From Hyphomicrobium sp. LHD-15 (GTDB taxonomy: Bacteria; Pseudomonadota; Alphaproteobacteria; Rhizobiales; Hyphomicrobiaceae), in NCBI RefSeq assembly GCF_031157355.1, contig NZ_JAVIFT010000002.1, forward strand, positions 372,001 to 436,000: a stretch of DNA of 64,000 nucleotides, given 5' to 3'. Made by a program: the position numbers and the translations under genes. The notes beneath the pieces were generated by a model. It was not told the origin of the DNA. It did not search any database and saw only the letters and a program-made list of their open reading frames with translations. Below, piece by piece: positions 54,882-63,164 of the stretch. Numbering within the stretch: the first letter of the stretch is position 1; the number at the start of each line of letters is the position of its first letter.

Positions 54882-55072
54882 GTTCAATCTCCATCAATTG
54901 TTTCGGTCGGTCCGGCAATAGCTACGGCAGCTTCCCTCAGAAAACAACGGCCTCGCCCCAAAAAGGGCGTGCCGTTCCGTGGACTGCCGGACCATTTGGC
55001 CGGAGAATTGAGAAGAACGGGCCCCAAGTCAAGTCGCGTTGGGTTGATGCAACGCAGAGCCATGGGGATGAG

Positions 55073-56275
55073 TTAAGAAATTCTGGGGTAGGACGCCTGC
55101 AGGCGCGTGCCCAGTAACTTGTCGTAAACGCCGAGTGTTTCAAGGCGCATGGTGTCGAGGCTGTAGTTGCCGAGCACCCGGGCCCGTGCGCGGGTCCCGA
55201 GCGCCTTTCGGGCCTCCGGGACGAGGTTCAGGGCTTCCGCCATGGCTTCAGCCAGTTTTACGGCGTTGCCCGGGGGAACTAGCCAGCCGGTGGCGTCCTG
55301 TGGCGCGGCGTACGGCGGGGCGGCAATCGTTTCGGGCGGAGCGCCGAGGTCGGTCGCGATGACGGGGCAGCCCATGACCTGGGCTTCGGTCGCCACCCGG
55401 CCGAAGGCTTCGGGCTCGGTCGAGGCGACGACGGCGAGATGAGCGATGGCGAGGGCGGCCGGGACGTCCTCGACGTGACCGGGCAGGATCACCTTGCCGG
55501 TGAGGCCTGCGTCACGGATCTCGGTTTCGAGCTTTTCCCGGTACGCGTCGCGGCCCTGGGCGTCGCCTGCTAGCACGATCAGCGTCGGGCCGAGGCGGCC
55601 TTCGGTTTCGAGGAGCCGGGCAGCCTCGATCACCGTGCTTTGGCCCTTCCAGGCGGTGAGGCGGGCGAGCTGGAGAACGATGCGCGTATCGGGGGCGGCT
55701 TTCCACTGCGCTCTCAGCGCCGCCTTGCGTTCCGCCGATATGGCCGCCGGATCGAACTTGGTGCCGTCGACGCCGCGATAGATGACGCGAATTTTGCCTG
55801 GCTCGGTTCCGTAGCGCTGCTCGATGAGCTGTTTCGTGTAGCGGGAGTTGGCGATAACGACATCGCCCTTGGCCATGACGGCATTATAGGCGCGCTTGAG
55901 GCTCGTTTTTTCATTGTAGGCGCCGTGGTAGGTCGTGACGAAGGGCTTGCCGGCTCTGCGGGCCGCAATCATGGCGCTCCAGGCCGGGGCGCGGCTGCGG
56001 GCATGGACGAGATCGACGCCCTCACGCTCGATCATGCGGCGAATGACGCGCGCGTTCCAAAGCAGGCGAATGGGGTTCTTGGTGGCGGCCGGAAAGGGGA
56101 CGAACTCTCCGCCGGCAGCGGCGATGCGTGGCGCCAATCGTCCGCCCTCGGATAAAACCAGGGCGCGCCCTCCCGCACGGACGATGGCATCCGCGATCTC
56201 GACCGCTGAAAGCTCGGCCCCGCCGGTGTCGAGCTCCGGGATGATCTGAAGTATGGTGGGGCGCTTTTGGGCCAA
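55073..56275 (-). CDS. GT4 family glycosyltransferase
   Basis: A 400-residue glycosyltransferase of GT-B fold. The start is set at TTG at 56275, which has GGAGG at 56281-56285; the longer frame reaching 56455 translates repeat DNA. The N-domain begins TILQIIPELDTGGAELSAVE (the GGAE loop). The C-domain has EPEAFGRVATEA, the E-x7-E donor-site motif, and TSLDTMRLETLGVY near the end. It is probably involved in lipopolysaccharide or capsule assembly; the acceptor is unknown. It is on the same strand as, and 191 bases from, infC. Confidence 0.88.
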   Translation of the reverse strand: MAQKRPTILQIIPELDTGGAELSAVEIADAIVRAGGRALVLSEGGRLAPRIAAAGGEFVPFPAATKNPIRLLWNARVIRRMIEREGVDLVHARSRAPAWSAMIAARRAGKPFVTTYHGAYNEKTSLKRAYNAVMAKGDVVIANSRYTKQLIEQRYGTEPGKIRVIYRGVDGTKFDPAAISAERKAALRAQWKAAPDTRIVLQLARLTAWKGQSTVIEAARLLETEGRLGPTLIVLAGDAQGRDAYREKLETEIRDAGLTGKVILPGHVEDVPAALAIAHLAVVASTEPEAFGRVATEAQVMGCPVIATDLGAPPETIAAPPYAAPQDATGWLVPPGNAVKLAEAMAEALNLVPEARKALGTRARARVLGNYSLDTMRLETLGVYDKLLGTRLQASYPRIS

Positions 56276-56301
56276 GCCGGCCTCCGATCCATTGGCGCAC
56301 T

Positions 56302-56337
56302 GGAGCGTGATTGCTCGATTAGTATCAATCACGCTCC
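56302..56337. repeat. 12-bp perfect inverted repeat, first stem of R1 copy B
   Basis: GGAGCGTGATTG pairs perfectly with CAATCACGCTCC around a 12-base loop, followed by GGCTTTTTGATGAGACCGA. It corresponds in position to the first stem of R1 copy A. Confidence 0.75.
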
Positions 56338-56459
56338 GGCTTTTTGATGAGACCGATGATTCACGCTTCAGACTGATAGGGTCTGAAGCGATCATGGCGA
56401 TCTTTAGTGAGACCGATGATTCACGCTTCAGGCTGATAAGGCCTGAAGCGATCATGGTC
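56338..56459. repeat. R1 copies B and C, tandem 60-base repeat
   Basis: Two units 60 bases apart contain GACCGATGATTCACGCTTCA and a stem: CGCTTCAGAC/GTCTGAAGCG in the first (56364-56390) and CGCTTCAGGC/GCCTGAAGCG in the second (56424-56450). The A-T to G-C swap in the stem preserves pairing. The units sit between the glycosyltransferase and the hydrolase. Confidence 0.8.
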
Positions 56460-56484
56460 TAGAGAGCAGGATAGGTTTCATAGG

Positions 56485-57273
56485 ATGGGCGAGAGCGATC
56501 CGCAATTCATCACGGTGGGCAGCGGCGCGAAGGCCCGCAGAATTGCCTCTCTCGCGCGGGCTCCCGACGCCGAGGGCAAGCCGGGGCTGCTGTGGCTGAT
56601 CGGTCTCAAGTCCGATATGGGCTCGACCAAGGCGGAGGCGCTCGCGGCCTGGACGGCGGAGCGCGGCCTCGGTTTTACGCGGTTCGACTATTCGGGGCAT
56701 GGGCGTTCTGAGGGGCGCTTCGAAGATACGACGATCAGCGATTGGCTGGAAGAAAGCGCGGCAGTGTTCCGGACGTCGACGCGCGGGCCACAGATCCTGG
56801 TCGGATCGAGCACGGGGGCGCACCTCGCCCTCATTCTGCTACGCCACCTGATGGAGACCGCACCGGAGGAAGCAAAGCGTGTGCTCGGTCTCGTGCTGAT
56901 CGCGCCGGCCTGGGACCTCACCGAAGAGCTTATGTGGAACCAGTTCTCCGACGAGATCAAACGCGAGATTGCCGAAACCGGGCGCTGGGTGCGGCCTTCG
57001 GACTACGATCCCGCAGGATACGTCATCACGAAAAACTTCATCGAGGATGGGCAGCGGCACCTTCTCAAGGGCGCGGGGTTCGATCCGAAGCGACCCGTGC
57101 TGGTGCTGCAGGGGGCCGAGGACCGCGACGTTCCGATCAGCCATGCGCGGGCGCTGCAAACGGTGCTGGCGGGCGACTGGGTGAGGATCACCGAAGTGCC
57201 GGACGGCGAGCATCGGCTGTCGCGGCCGCAGGATCTTGCGAAGCTGTACGCGCTTATCGAAGAACTGCTCTAG
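56485..57273 (+). CDS. alpha/beta hydrolase
   Basis: A 262-residue serine hydrolase of alpha/beta fold, with FDYSGHGRSEGRFED (about 68-82), the nucleophile elbow VGSSTGAHLAL (about 112), a late Asp in EDRDVPISHA (about 214) and His in DGEHRLSRPQ (about 240). These fit the catalytic triad. The substrate cannot be inferred. No signal peptide is seen. Confidence 0.88.
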   Translation: MGESDPQFITVGSGAKARRIASLARAPDAEGKPGLLWLIGLKSDMGSTKAEALAAWTAERGLGFTRFDYSGHGRSEGRFEDTTISDWLEESAAVFRTSTRGPQILVGSSTGAHLALILLRHLMETAPEEAKRVLGLVLIAPAWDLTEELMWNQFSDEIKREIAETGRWVRPSDYDPAGYVITKNFIEDGQRHLLKGAGFDPKRPVLVLQGAEDRDVPISHARALQTVLAGDWVRITEVPDGEHRLSRPQDLAKLYALIEELL

Positions 57274-57304
57274 GCTGTGAACTCACTATGGCTGGTGCAT
57301 TCTC

Positions 57305-57458
57305 GTCATCCCGGCCAAGCGATGGTCTCCTCTAGGAGGCCGAGCGCCGAGCCGGGATCCAGCGAAAGGCTCCTATCGCTTTGGGTCTTTTGTGTCTTCG
57401 ACGACTTTTGTGCTGGGTTCCGGTTCTCGTGCGCTGCGCTTACTTCGCCCGGAATGAC
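57305..57458. repeat. REP-like composite palindrome R3, copy c
   Basis: One unit, 57305-57362, runs GTCATCCCGG...CGGGATCCAG. A second, inverted unit, 57412-57458, runs CTGGGTTCCGG...CCCGGAATGAC. The units face each other across 50 bases, as at 9917-10007. Between them lie TCCTATCGCTTTGGG and related sequence also found at 39001. Confidence 0.75.
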
Positions 57459-57510
57459 AAAGAGGGGGGATCGCTCTCAGATCTGTGGCGTGGCGGGTGA
57501 AGGCGATGCC

Positions 57511-58890
57511 TCAAGCCATAGGGCGCTTGATGTTGGCCAGGATGAAGAGGTTCAGGCCTTCGAGGCGGCGGGCGGCGTACCAGTTGAAGGCCGAGGCCGC
57601 GGTAACGGCGCTTGCGGTCGCGATCGCGGCGCCGGCAACGCTCCAGAGCGGAATCAGGATCAGGTTCAGCGTGACACACAGCGTGGCCGCCAGCGCGATC
57701 GAAAGGGCGCTCGCGCGCTGGTGGCCGAGCATGTTGAGGATCGTGTCGGCCGGTCCGGTGGCGGATTTGGCGAGAATGCCGATCGACAGGATGAACATCA
57801 GCGGATAGGCGTCGGTGAAGCCCGCGCCGAAGCTCGCGAGAACCGGATATCCGACCAGTAGAATGCCGACCGTGACCGCGGCCGAGGGAATGAAGGTCCA
57901 GCGCACGGCGTTGCCGACGAGGTGCCTGACGGCAGCGTCATCTCCGAGCGCGCGCGCGGCGGCAATGCGACCCGCGTAAGCGGACCCCACGGCATAGTGC
58001 ACGAACAGCGCGAGGCCGGCCGTTTTGGCGGCGGCGTAATAGATGCCAATCTCGCTCGAAGGGCGGAAGAGGTTCAGCATCAGGACGTCAGCGTTCTGGA
58101 TGACGAGATCGCAGATGCCCCCGGCCAGCAGCGGCAGCGAGATCTTGAGCCACTTCGAGAAATCGTAGGTCGGCGCGATCGCGGGGACCGACTTTTCGAC
58201 GCGCCGTTCGATCAGGACGGTTTGCACCACAGCGGCGGTCAGGGTCGCCGTGAGTGCGATGGTCATGCCGGTGACGGCGTTGGCCGCGTAGCCCGCCATC
58301 GAGACGAGGCCGACGAGGAGCAGCAACACGAGTGGCCGCGCAATGTACGGCGGTCCGATGGCTTCCACGGTCCAGCCCTGGCCGCGGCCGAGGCCATCCT
58401 GCACGTCGGTCAAGGCGTAGAGCGGTAGGCACAGAAGCGCCAAAGCCATCGGGACGGCGAGGGCGGAGCCGCTTTGGCTGCTCGCGATCCAGAGGCCGGC
58501 GAGGCCGATCCCGGCGATGGTCGCCGCCGAGGCGATGGCGATAAGGCGTCCGCCGTTGAGCAGGCCGCGGAAGGCCGCATAGTCTGCGTTGGCGTGGTAT
58601 TGCGGCGCGAGGCGCATCATGGCGACGTTGAAGCCCAGATGCGAGATGCCACCGACGACAAGCACACAGGTCCAGGCCGAAACGTAGAGGCCGAATTCGG
58701 ACGCGCCCATCCAGCGGGCCAGCACAATCTGCGTCAGGAACAAGAGGCCGGCGCTCGCCGCGCGAATGGCGAACACGCCGATGGCGCTCCAGCTCTCGGA
58801 ATGGCTCGTGCGGCTGTTCCACAAGGTATCGAGCGCGTTCTTGATGACGCGTGTGAGGTCGCTTTGGGGCGCGCTCCTGGCTTCAATCAT
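57511..58890 (-). CDS. polysaccharide flippase (MOP/Wzx-type)
   Basis: A 459-residue membrane protein with about 12-14 helices, beginning with AIRAASAGLLFLTQIVLARWMGASEFGLYVSAW (about 23-55), a signature of oligosaccharide flippases. It would move lipid-linked oligosaccharide across the inner membrane. It overlaps the end of the ligase gene by 8 bases, placing it last in a three-gene unit with the ligase and the initiating transferase. Confidence 0.88.
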   Translation of the reverse strand: MIEARSAPQSDLTRVIKNALDTLWNSRTSHSESWSAIGVFAIRAASAGLLFLTQIVLARWMGASEFGLYVSAWTCVLVVGGISHLGFNVAMMRLAPQYHANADYAAFRGLLNGGRLIAIASAATIAGIGLAGLWIASSQSGSALAVPMALALLCLPLYALTDVQDGLGRGQGWTVEAIGPPYIARPLVLLLLVGLVSMAGYAANAVTGMTIALTATLTAAVVQTVLIERRVEKSVPAIAPTYDFSKWLKISLPLLAGGICDLVIQNADVLMLNLFRPSSEIGIYYAAAKTAGLALFVHYAVGSAYAGRIAAARALGDDAAVRHLVGNAVRWTFIPSAAVTVGILLVGYPVLASFGAGFTDAYPLMFILSIGILAKSATGPADTILNMLGHQRASALSIALAATLCVTLNLILIPLWSVAGAAIATASAVTAASAFNWYAARRLEGLNLFILANIKRPMA

Positions 58891-60211
58891 TGCGGCGCCT
58901 TTCTGTATTCGGTTTAGGCGTTTCCGCGTCGACGAGGCCCCAGATCAAGGCCATCAGAATGAAGAAGTGGCGCCAGTGGTCGGTGTCGATGACGAAGCCT
59001 TCGAAGGCGAGGCCCGCGAACGAAGCTGTGGCGATAATGATCGGTCCCTGCAGTGCGCTTCGTCTGCGGATGGCGTAGAAGCCCGCAGCGAGCGTAAGGG
59101 CGACCGAGAGCGCATAGAGCGTTCCGCCGATCCAGCCCGCGTTCATGAACTGGCTCAGGTAGACGTTGTGGGCTTCCTCGTGATGGTAGGTGTCGCGGAA
59201 GCTGTGGGTGCCGATACCGAACGGGTTTTCGAGAATGAGCGCGACGGCCTTGGCCTGGCCGCCGAAGCGGCCTTCGGGGCCTTCGTCGTAGGATTGGTCG
59301 AGGTTGGCGCGCTCCTTGAACAGATCCTGGACGGCTTCGAGTTGGATCGCGGTGCCGAGAGTGGCGACGAGCGCGAACGTGCCCAGTGCCGCGACCGCGA
59401 TGAAGCGGCGATAGTCTGTTGCGCGGCGCGTCGTGACGAGGGCGAGCCAGACGGTGATGAGCAACGAAAGGGCGGTCGAGATCCAGGCGCCGCGCGAGAA
59501 CGTGAGCAATAGCGCCATGAACAGGGGCAAAGCCACGGCGGCGGCGATGGCGGCTTGCTTGAGCGGCGCGCGCAGCGTCACCCAAACCGTGGCGACGATC
59601 GCAGGGGCAAGCGCTGCGCCAAGAACGTTCGGATCCTTGAAGGTGCCGCGTGCGCGGCCGTAGTTGGTGAAGAGATCATAGGCTTGCGGGATGATGCGGA
59701 AGTAGCCGGCGAAGGCTGCCGCCGCCGCGATCAGGCAGCCCACCACATAGAAGATCATGACGAGCTTGAAGCGCGGCTCCGGATCGGCCGAGATGTATCC
59801 GGCCAGGATGAAGGCGCCGAGTGCCAGGAACAGCGTCACGAATTGATGGGTGAGGGCGGTGTCCATCGTCGTCGCCATTGCGCAGCCGGCGAGGGCGAGG
59901 GCGACGTAGACGAGCCACATCGAGAAATTGAGAAGCGCGGCGTTGCCGAAGCGGGTGACGCCGAGCAGCGGCAGCCCGACGATGACGGCACCCATCAGAA
60001 CGTCGGCGATGGCGGGCTCGGAGAAGACGATCGAGCTTGTTCCCATCGCGCCTGCGACGGCGATGGCGGCGAGGAGTGCGACCGAGACCTTCCAGCCGGA
60101 CGCGGACGTTCCGGCGGCATCCAGGGTGGGCGCACGCAAAGGAAGAGCCGGCCGGCGATTGCCGATCGACCCTCCTTTCGCAGGCCACGATGAAAGCGAA
60201 ACGCTCGACAC
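58883..60211 (-). CDS. O-antigen ligase/polymerase-like membrane protein
   Basis: A 442-residue integral membrane protein of the Wzy_C/WaaL type with roughly 10-12 helices. A large periplasmic loop near 300-370 contains KAVALILENPFGIGTHSFRD and HEEAHNVYLSQFMNAG, typical of O-antigen ligases, with a His-rich motif. It either polymerises or ligates polysaccharide chains. It follows the sugar transferase by 14 bases. Confidence 0.85.
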   Translation of the reverse strand: MSSVSLSSWPAKGGSIGNRRPALPLRAPTLDAAGTSASGWKVSVALLAAIAVAGAMGTSSIVFSEPAIADVLMGAVIVGLPLLGVTRFGNAALLNFSMWLVYVALALAGCAMATTMDTALTHQFVTLFLALGAFILAGYISADPEPRFKLVMIFYVVGCLIAAAAAFAGYFRIIPQAYDLFTNYGRARGTFKDPNVLGAALAPAIVATVWVTLRAPLKQAAIAAAVALPLFMALLLTFSRGAWISTALSLLITVWLALVTTRRATDYRRFIAVAALGTFALVATLGTAIQLEAVQDLFKERANLDQSYDEGPEGRFGGQAKAVALILENPFGIGTHSFRDTYHHEEAHNVYLSQFMNAGWIGGTLYALSVALTLAAGFYAIRRRSALQGPIIIATASFAGLAFEGFVIDTDHWRHFFILMALIWGLVDAETPKPNTERRRND

Positions 60212-60225
60212 GGTTTCGTGCTCCG

Positions 60226-61767
60226 CTAGTACGCGTTCTTGCCGGAAAGCAGAGCGAATGGGGTCGCGGCGATGATGTAGAGATCGAGCAGCAGCGACCA
60301 GTTGTCGATGTAGTGAAGATCGGCATCGACGCGGCGCTGGATCTTTTCGTGTGTGTCGGTCTCGCCGCGCCAGCCGTTGATCTGAGCCCAGCCGGTAACG
60401 CCGGGCTTGACGCGATGGCGCGCGAAATATTCCGCAACGACCGTCTGGTAGAGATCCGAGCTGGCCTTGGCTTCGGTCGCGTGCGGACGTGGGCCCACGA
60501 GCGACATCTCGCCCTTGATGACGTTGATGAGCTGGGGCAACTCGTCGAGGCTCGTGCGGCGGATGAAGCGCCCGACCGGGGTGACGCGCGGATCGTCCTT
60601 GGTGACGAGCTTGCTCGCGGTGGCGTCGCTCTTGTCGGTGTACATCGAGCGGAACTTGTAGACTTCGATCAGCTCGTTGTTGAAGCCGAAGCGGCGCTGC
60701 TTGAACAGGATCGGCCCCTTGCTATCGAGCCGGATGGCGATGGCCGTCGCCGCCATGATCGGGGCGGCGAGAAGAAACAGAAGCAGGCCGATGACGCGGT
60801 CTTCCAGGTTCTTGATGACGCGATCCCAATCGGTTAGCGGGCGATCCATCAGCGCGAGCATCGGCACGCGGCCGATGAAGGAATAGGATTTCGTGCTCAG
60901 GCGCAGCTTGGAGCTCAATGCCGAGATCTTGATGTCGACGGGCAGCGCGAACAGAAGCTGCAGGATCTGAAGCAGGCGCTTTTCGGCCGTGATCGGCACG
61001 GTGACGATCATCAGATCGACGGCCTCCCTGCGGCAGTAGTCCGGAAGCTGGTCGAAGGTGCCGAGCTTCGGGAAGCCCGCGATGCTCGCGGCCGAACGCT
61101 CGTCGTAGCGATCGTCGAACACGCCGAGGATCGCCACTTCCTTTCGGCCGTCTTCCATCAGCGCCGAGATCAGCGCTTCGGCATCCGGCCCGCCGCCGAC
61201 GATGATGGTGCGGCGCACGAGACGTCCGGTATCGGTCAGTTCTTCGAGCAGATGCGCGAGCGGAAACCGCACCGCGGATATCAGCGCGATGGAAGCTGCG
61301 AGCCAGACCAGGCCGGTCGTGGAGGTGAAAGGCGGCACGCCGAGGAGATAGCCAGCGCCGGTAGCCGCGCAAAACACGATGAGCACGCTTTTTGCGATCT
61401 TGCCGATCTGCTCGACGGGCTGGCGCAAGGCCTGGATCGAGTATGACCAGTTGCGCCGCAGTTCGAGCGTGGTTGCGAGCGCGATGAGGATGCTCCAGAC
61501 GGCAATCGCGAAGCCGCTCTTCGGCTCTGCGCCGAGCGTCGCGAAGGTCAGAACGCCAGTCGCGATAATGATTGTCGCGTCGAAGAAGCTGGTCGCGAAC
61601 AGGAGTTTCGGACGCGATACGTTGCGGCGCTTGTCGCTGAACGCGCCGTCGATCACGCGCGAGATGGATGCAAGCCCGCGCGAAAGGGGCGCGCGCGATC
61701 GGAAGGAGCCGTATGCACCGGCGTCGCCAGTCAGATCGTCGGGATGCTCGTGAGAGAGGATAGCCAT
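60226..61767 (-). CDS. undecaprenyl-phosphate glucose phosphotransferase (initiating sugar transferase)
   Basis: The enzyme loads the first sugar phosphate onto undecaprenyl phosphate. The start is set at the ATG at 61767 ([11 protein letters not shown]), giving 513 residues. Four to five N-terminal helices precede a Rossmann-like domain ([20 protein letters not shown]). The C-terminal catalytic bacterial-sugar-transferase domain has [36 protein letters not shown] and the [17 protein letters not shown] segment. This is the WcaJ/GumD type. It is first in the trio. Confidence 0.93.
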   Translation of the reverse strand: MAILSHEHPDDLTGDAGAYGSFRSRAPLSRGLASISRVIDGAFSDKRRNVSRPKLLFATSFFDATIIIATGVLTFATLGAEPKSGFAIAVWSILIALATTLELRRNWSYSIQALRQPVEQIGKIAKSVLIVFCAATGAGYLLGVPPFTSTTGLVWLAASIALISAVRFPLAHLLEELTDTGRLVRRTIIVGGGPDAEALISALMEDGRKEVAILGVFDDRYDERSAASIAGFPKLGTFDQLPDYCRREAVDLMIVTVPITAEKRLLQILQLLFALPVDIKISALSSKLRLSTKSYSFIGRVPMLALMDRPLTDWDRVIKNLEDRVIGLLLFLLAAPIMAATAIAIRLDSKGPILFKQRRFGFNNELIEVYKFRSMYTDKSDATASKLVTKDDPRVTPVGRFIRRTSLDELPQLINVIKGEMSLVGPRPHATEAKASSDLYQTVVAEYFARHRVKPGVTGWAQINGWRGETDTHEKIQRRVDADLHYIDNWSLLLDLYIIAATPFALLSGKNAY

Positions 61768-62101
61768 GGCCGTGCTTTCGCCTGCGCAAAATTCCGGCCT
61801 CAACCATGAGGAAGCTTTGTCTCAAACCCGTAAAATTCTGCGCGTTCAGGGTGCGCTATCCGCTAAAGGCGCCTTAACTCGGAAGTGATGGTAAAGAAAA
61901 GTTTCCGCTGTGTGCCGGGATGAACGGCCAGAATTTGCGGTGGCCATCAGCCAGCGTTCCGCTTTTTCGTTCACTGTTCGCGGGGGCGTTTTCGGCACAT
62001 GGAAATGCTGCGGATGTCGAACCAAACTTTAAGGGGTTCCGCCGATATTCGTCTTCTTTCTGGCCGCCCTATCGGCAGAAACCTCACGGGAGAGCAGCAA
62101 G
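61768..62101. other. intergenic region between divergent transferase and GGDEF genes
   Basis: The 334 bases contain both promoters and no gene. A CTAA-N7-TTAAC element (61863-61878) is one base off the CtrA consensus. Confidence 0.45.
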
Positions 62102-63157
62102 GTGCTCCATCGCAATAATTTTCTGGTTGGACACGGGCCCGCTCGCGAGCAGGAGCGCGTTGCAGCTCTTGCCGATCTCCAGGTGGTGGACGGCGGTCCC
62201 GAAGAAACCTTCGACCGCATCGCGCGGCTTGCGAAGGCGAGCCTCGGATTTCCGCTTGCCTACGTCTCGTTGATCGATCTCGATCGGCAGATCTTGAAAA
62301 CACACATGGCTGAGCCGGTTTGCGATGGAAGCCGCAACACTGCATTTTGCTCCGTCACCATCGAGACGCAGGACGTTCTCGTCATTCCCGATACGCTCGC
62401 GGATGACCGCTTCTCGGGCTTTCCGCAGGTTGTCGGCGAGCCCTACATCCGCTCCTATTGGGGCGTGCCTCTGACGACCCGAATGGGGTTTAATGTCGGA
62501 GCCCTTTGCGTGCTCGATCGCGTGCCGCGCGATCCGCGAGATGGAGACCTCTCACTCCTCAAGGAGCTGGGACGACTTACCGTCGAGTGCATGGAGTTGC
62601 GCGCTCAGGCGACGACGGACGTGCTGACGGGCGTCCAGTGCCGCCGCTCGTTCTTTGCCGAGGGAGAACGCCTGTTTGCAACCCGTCATCCCGAGCGTGA
62701 GCCGCTGAGCTGCGTCGTTCTCGATGTCGATCATTTCAAGCGCATCAATGACGAATTCGGCCATGCCGTAGGAGACGAGGTGCTGCGCACGCTCGGTGAC
62801 CTGCTGCGCAACGAGCTTCGTCCCGATAGTGTCGCCGGCCGGATTGGTGGCGAGGAGTTCGCGATCCTGCTCCCCGGTGAAGGCATTCAGGCGGCTTTCG
62901 CCGTTGGGGAGCGTCTGAGAACCAAGTTTGCCGATCTCGGTGGTCACAGATTGCCGCCTGTTTCGGCGAGCTTCGGGTTGGCGGAGCGATCGGATTCGGA
63001 TGTTGTGCTGGGCGACCTCGTCCGCCGTGCGGATCAGCAGACCTATTTGGCGAAACGGGCTGGCCGCAACTGCACGTACCCCAAATTGGTCTCGGCTGCC
63101 CCGGCGCAAACCGCTGCTCTCTGCCTGGAGATTTCAGAAGTCTCCGACGTGCGATGA
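62102..63157 (+). CDS. GAF-GGDEF diguanylate cyclase
   Basis: A 351-residue protein with a GAF domain (about 25-165) and an active-looking GGDEF domain: TDVLTGVQCRRSF, the metal Asp in CVVLDVDHFKRIND, and GGEEF at residues 249-253. It should make c-di-GMP from GTP. The position expected for the inhibitory site RxxD has RPDS (240-243), so feedback inhibition may be lost. The start is a GTG with a GGGAG site upstream. Confidence 0.92.
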   Translation: MLHRNNFLVGHGPAREQERVAALADLQVVDGGPEETFDRIARLAKASLGFPLAYVSLIDLDRQILKTHMAEPVCDGSRNTAFCSVTIETQDVLVIPDTLADDRFSGFPQVVGEPYIRSYWGVPLTTRMGFNVGALCVLDRVPRDPRDGDLSLLKELGRLTVECMELRAQATTDVLTGVQCRRSFFAEGERLFATRHPEREPLSCVVLDVDHFKRINDEFGHAVGDEVLRTLGDLLRNELRPDSVAGRIGGEEFAILLPGEGIQAAFAVGERLRTKFADLGGHRLPPVSASFGLAERSDSDVVLGDLVRRADQQTYLAKRAGRNCTYPKLVSAAPAQTAALCLEISEVSDVR

Positions 63158-63164
63158 TCGGTTG

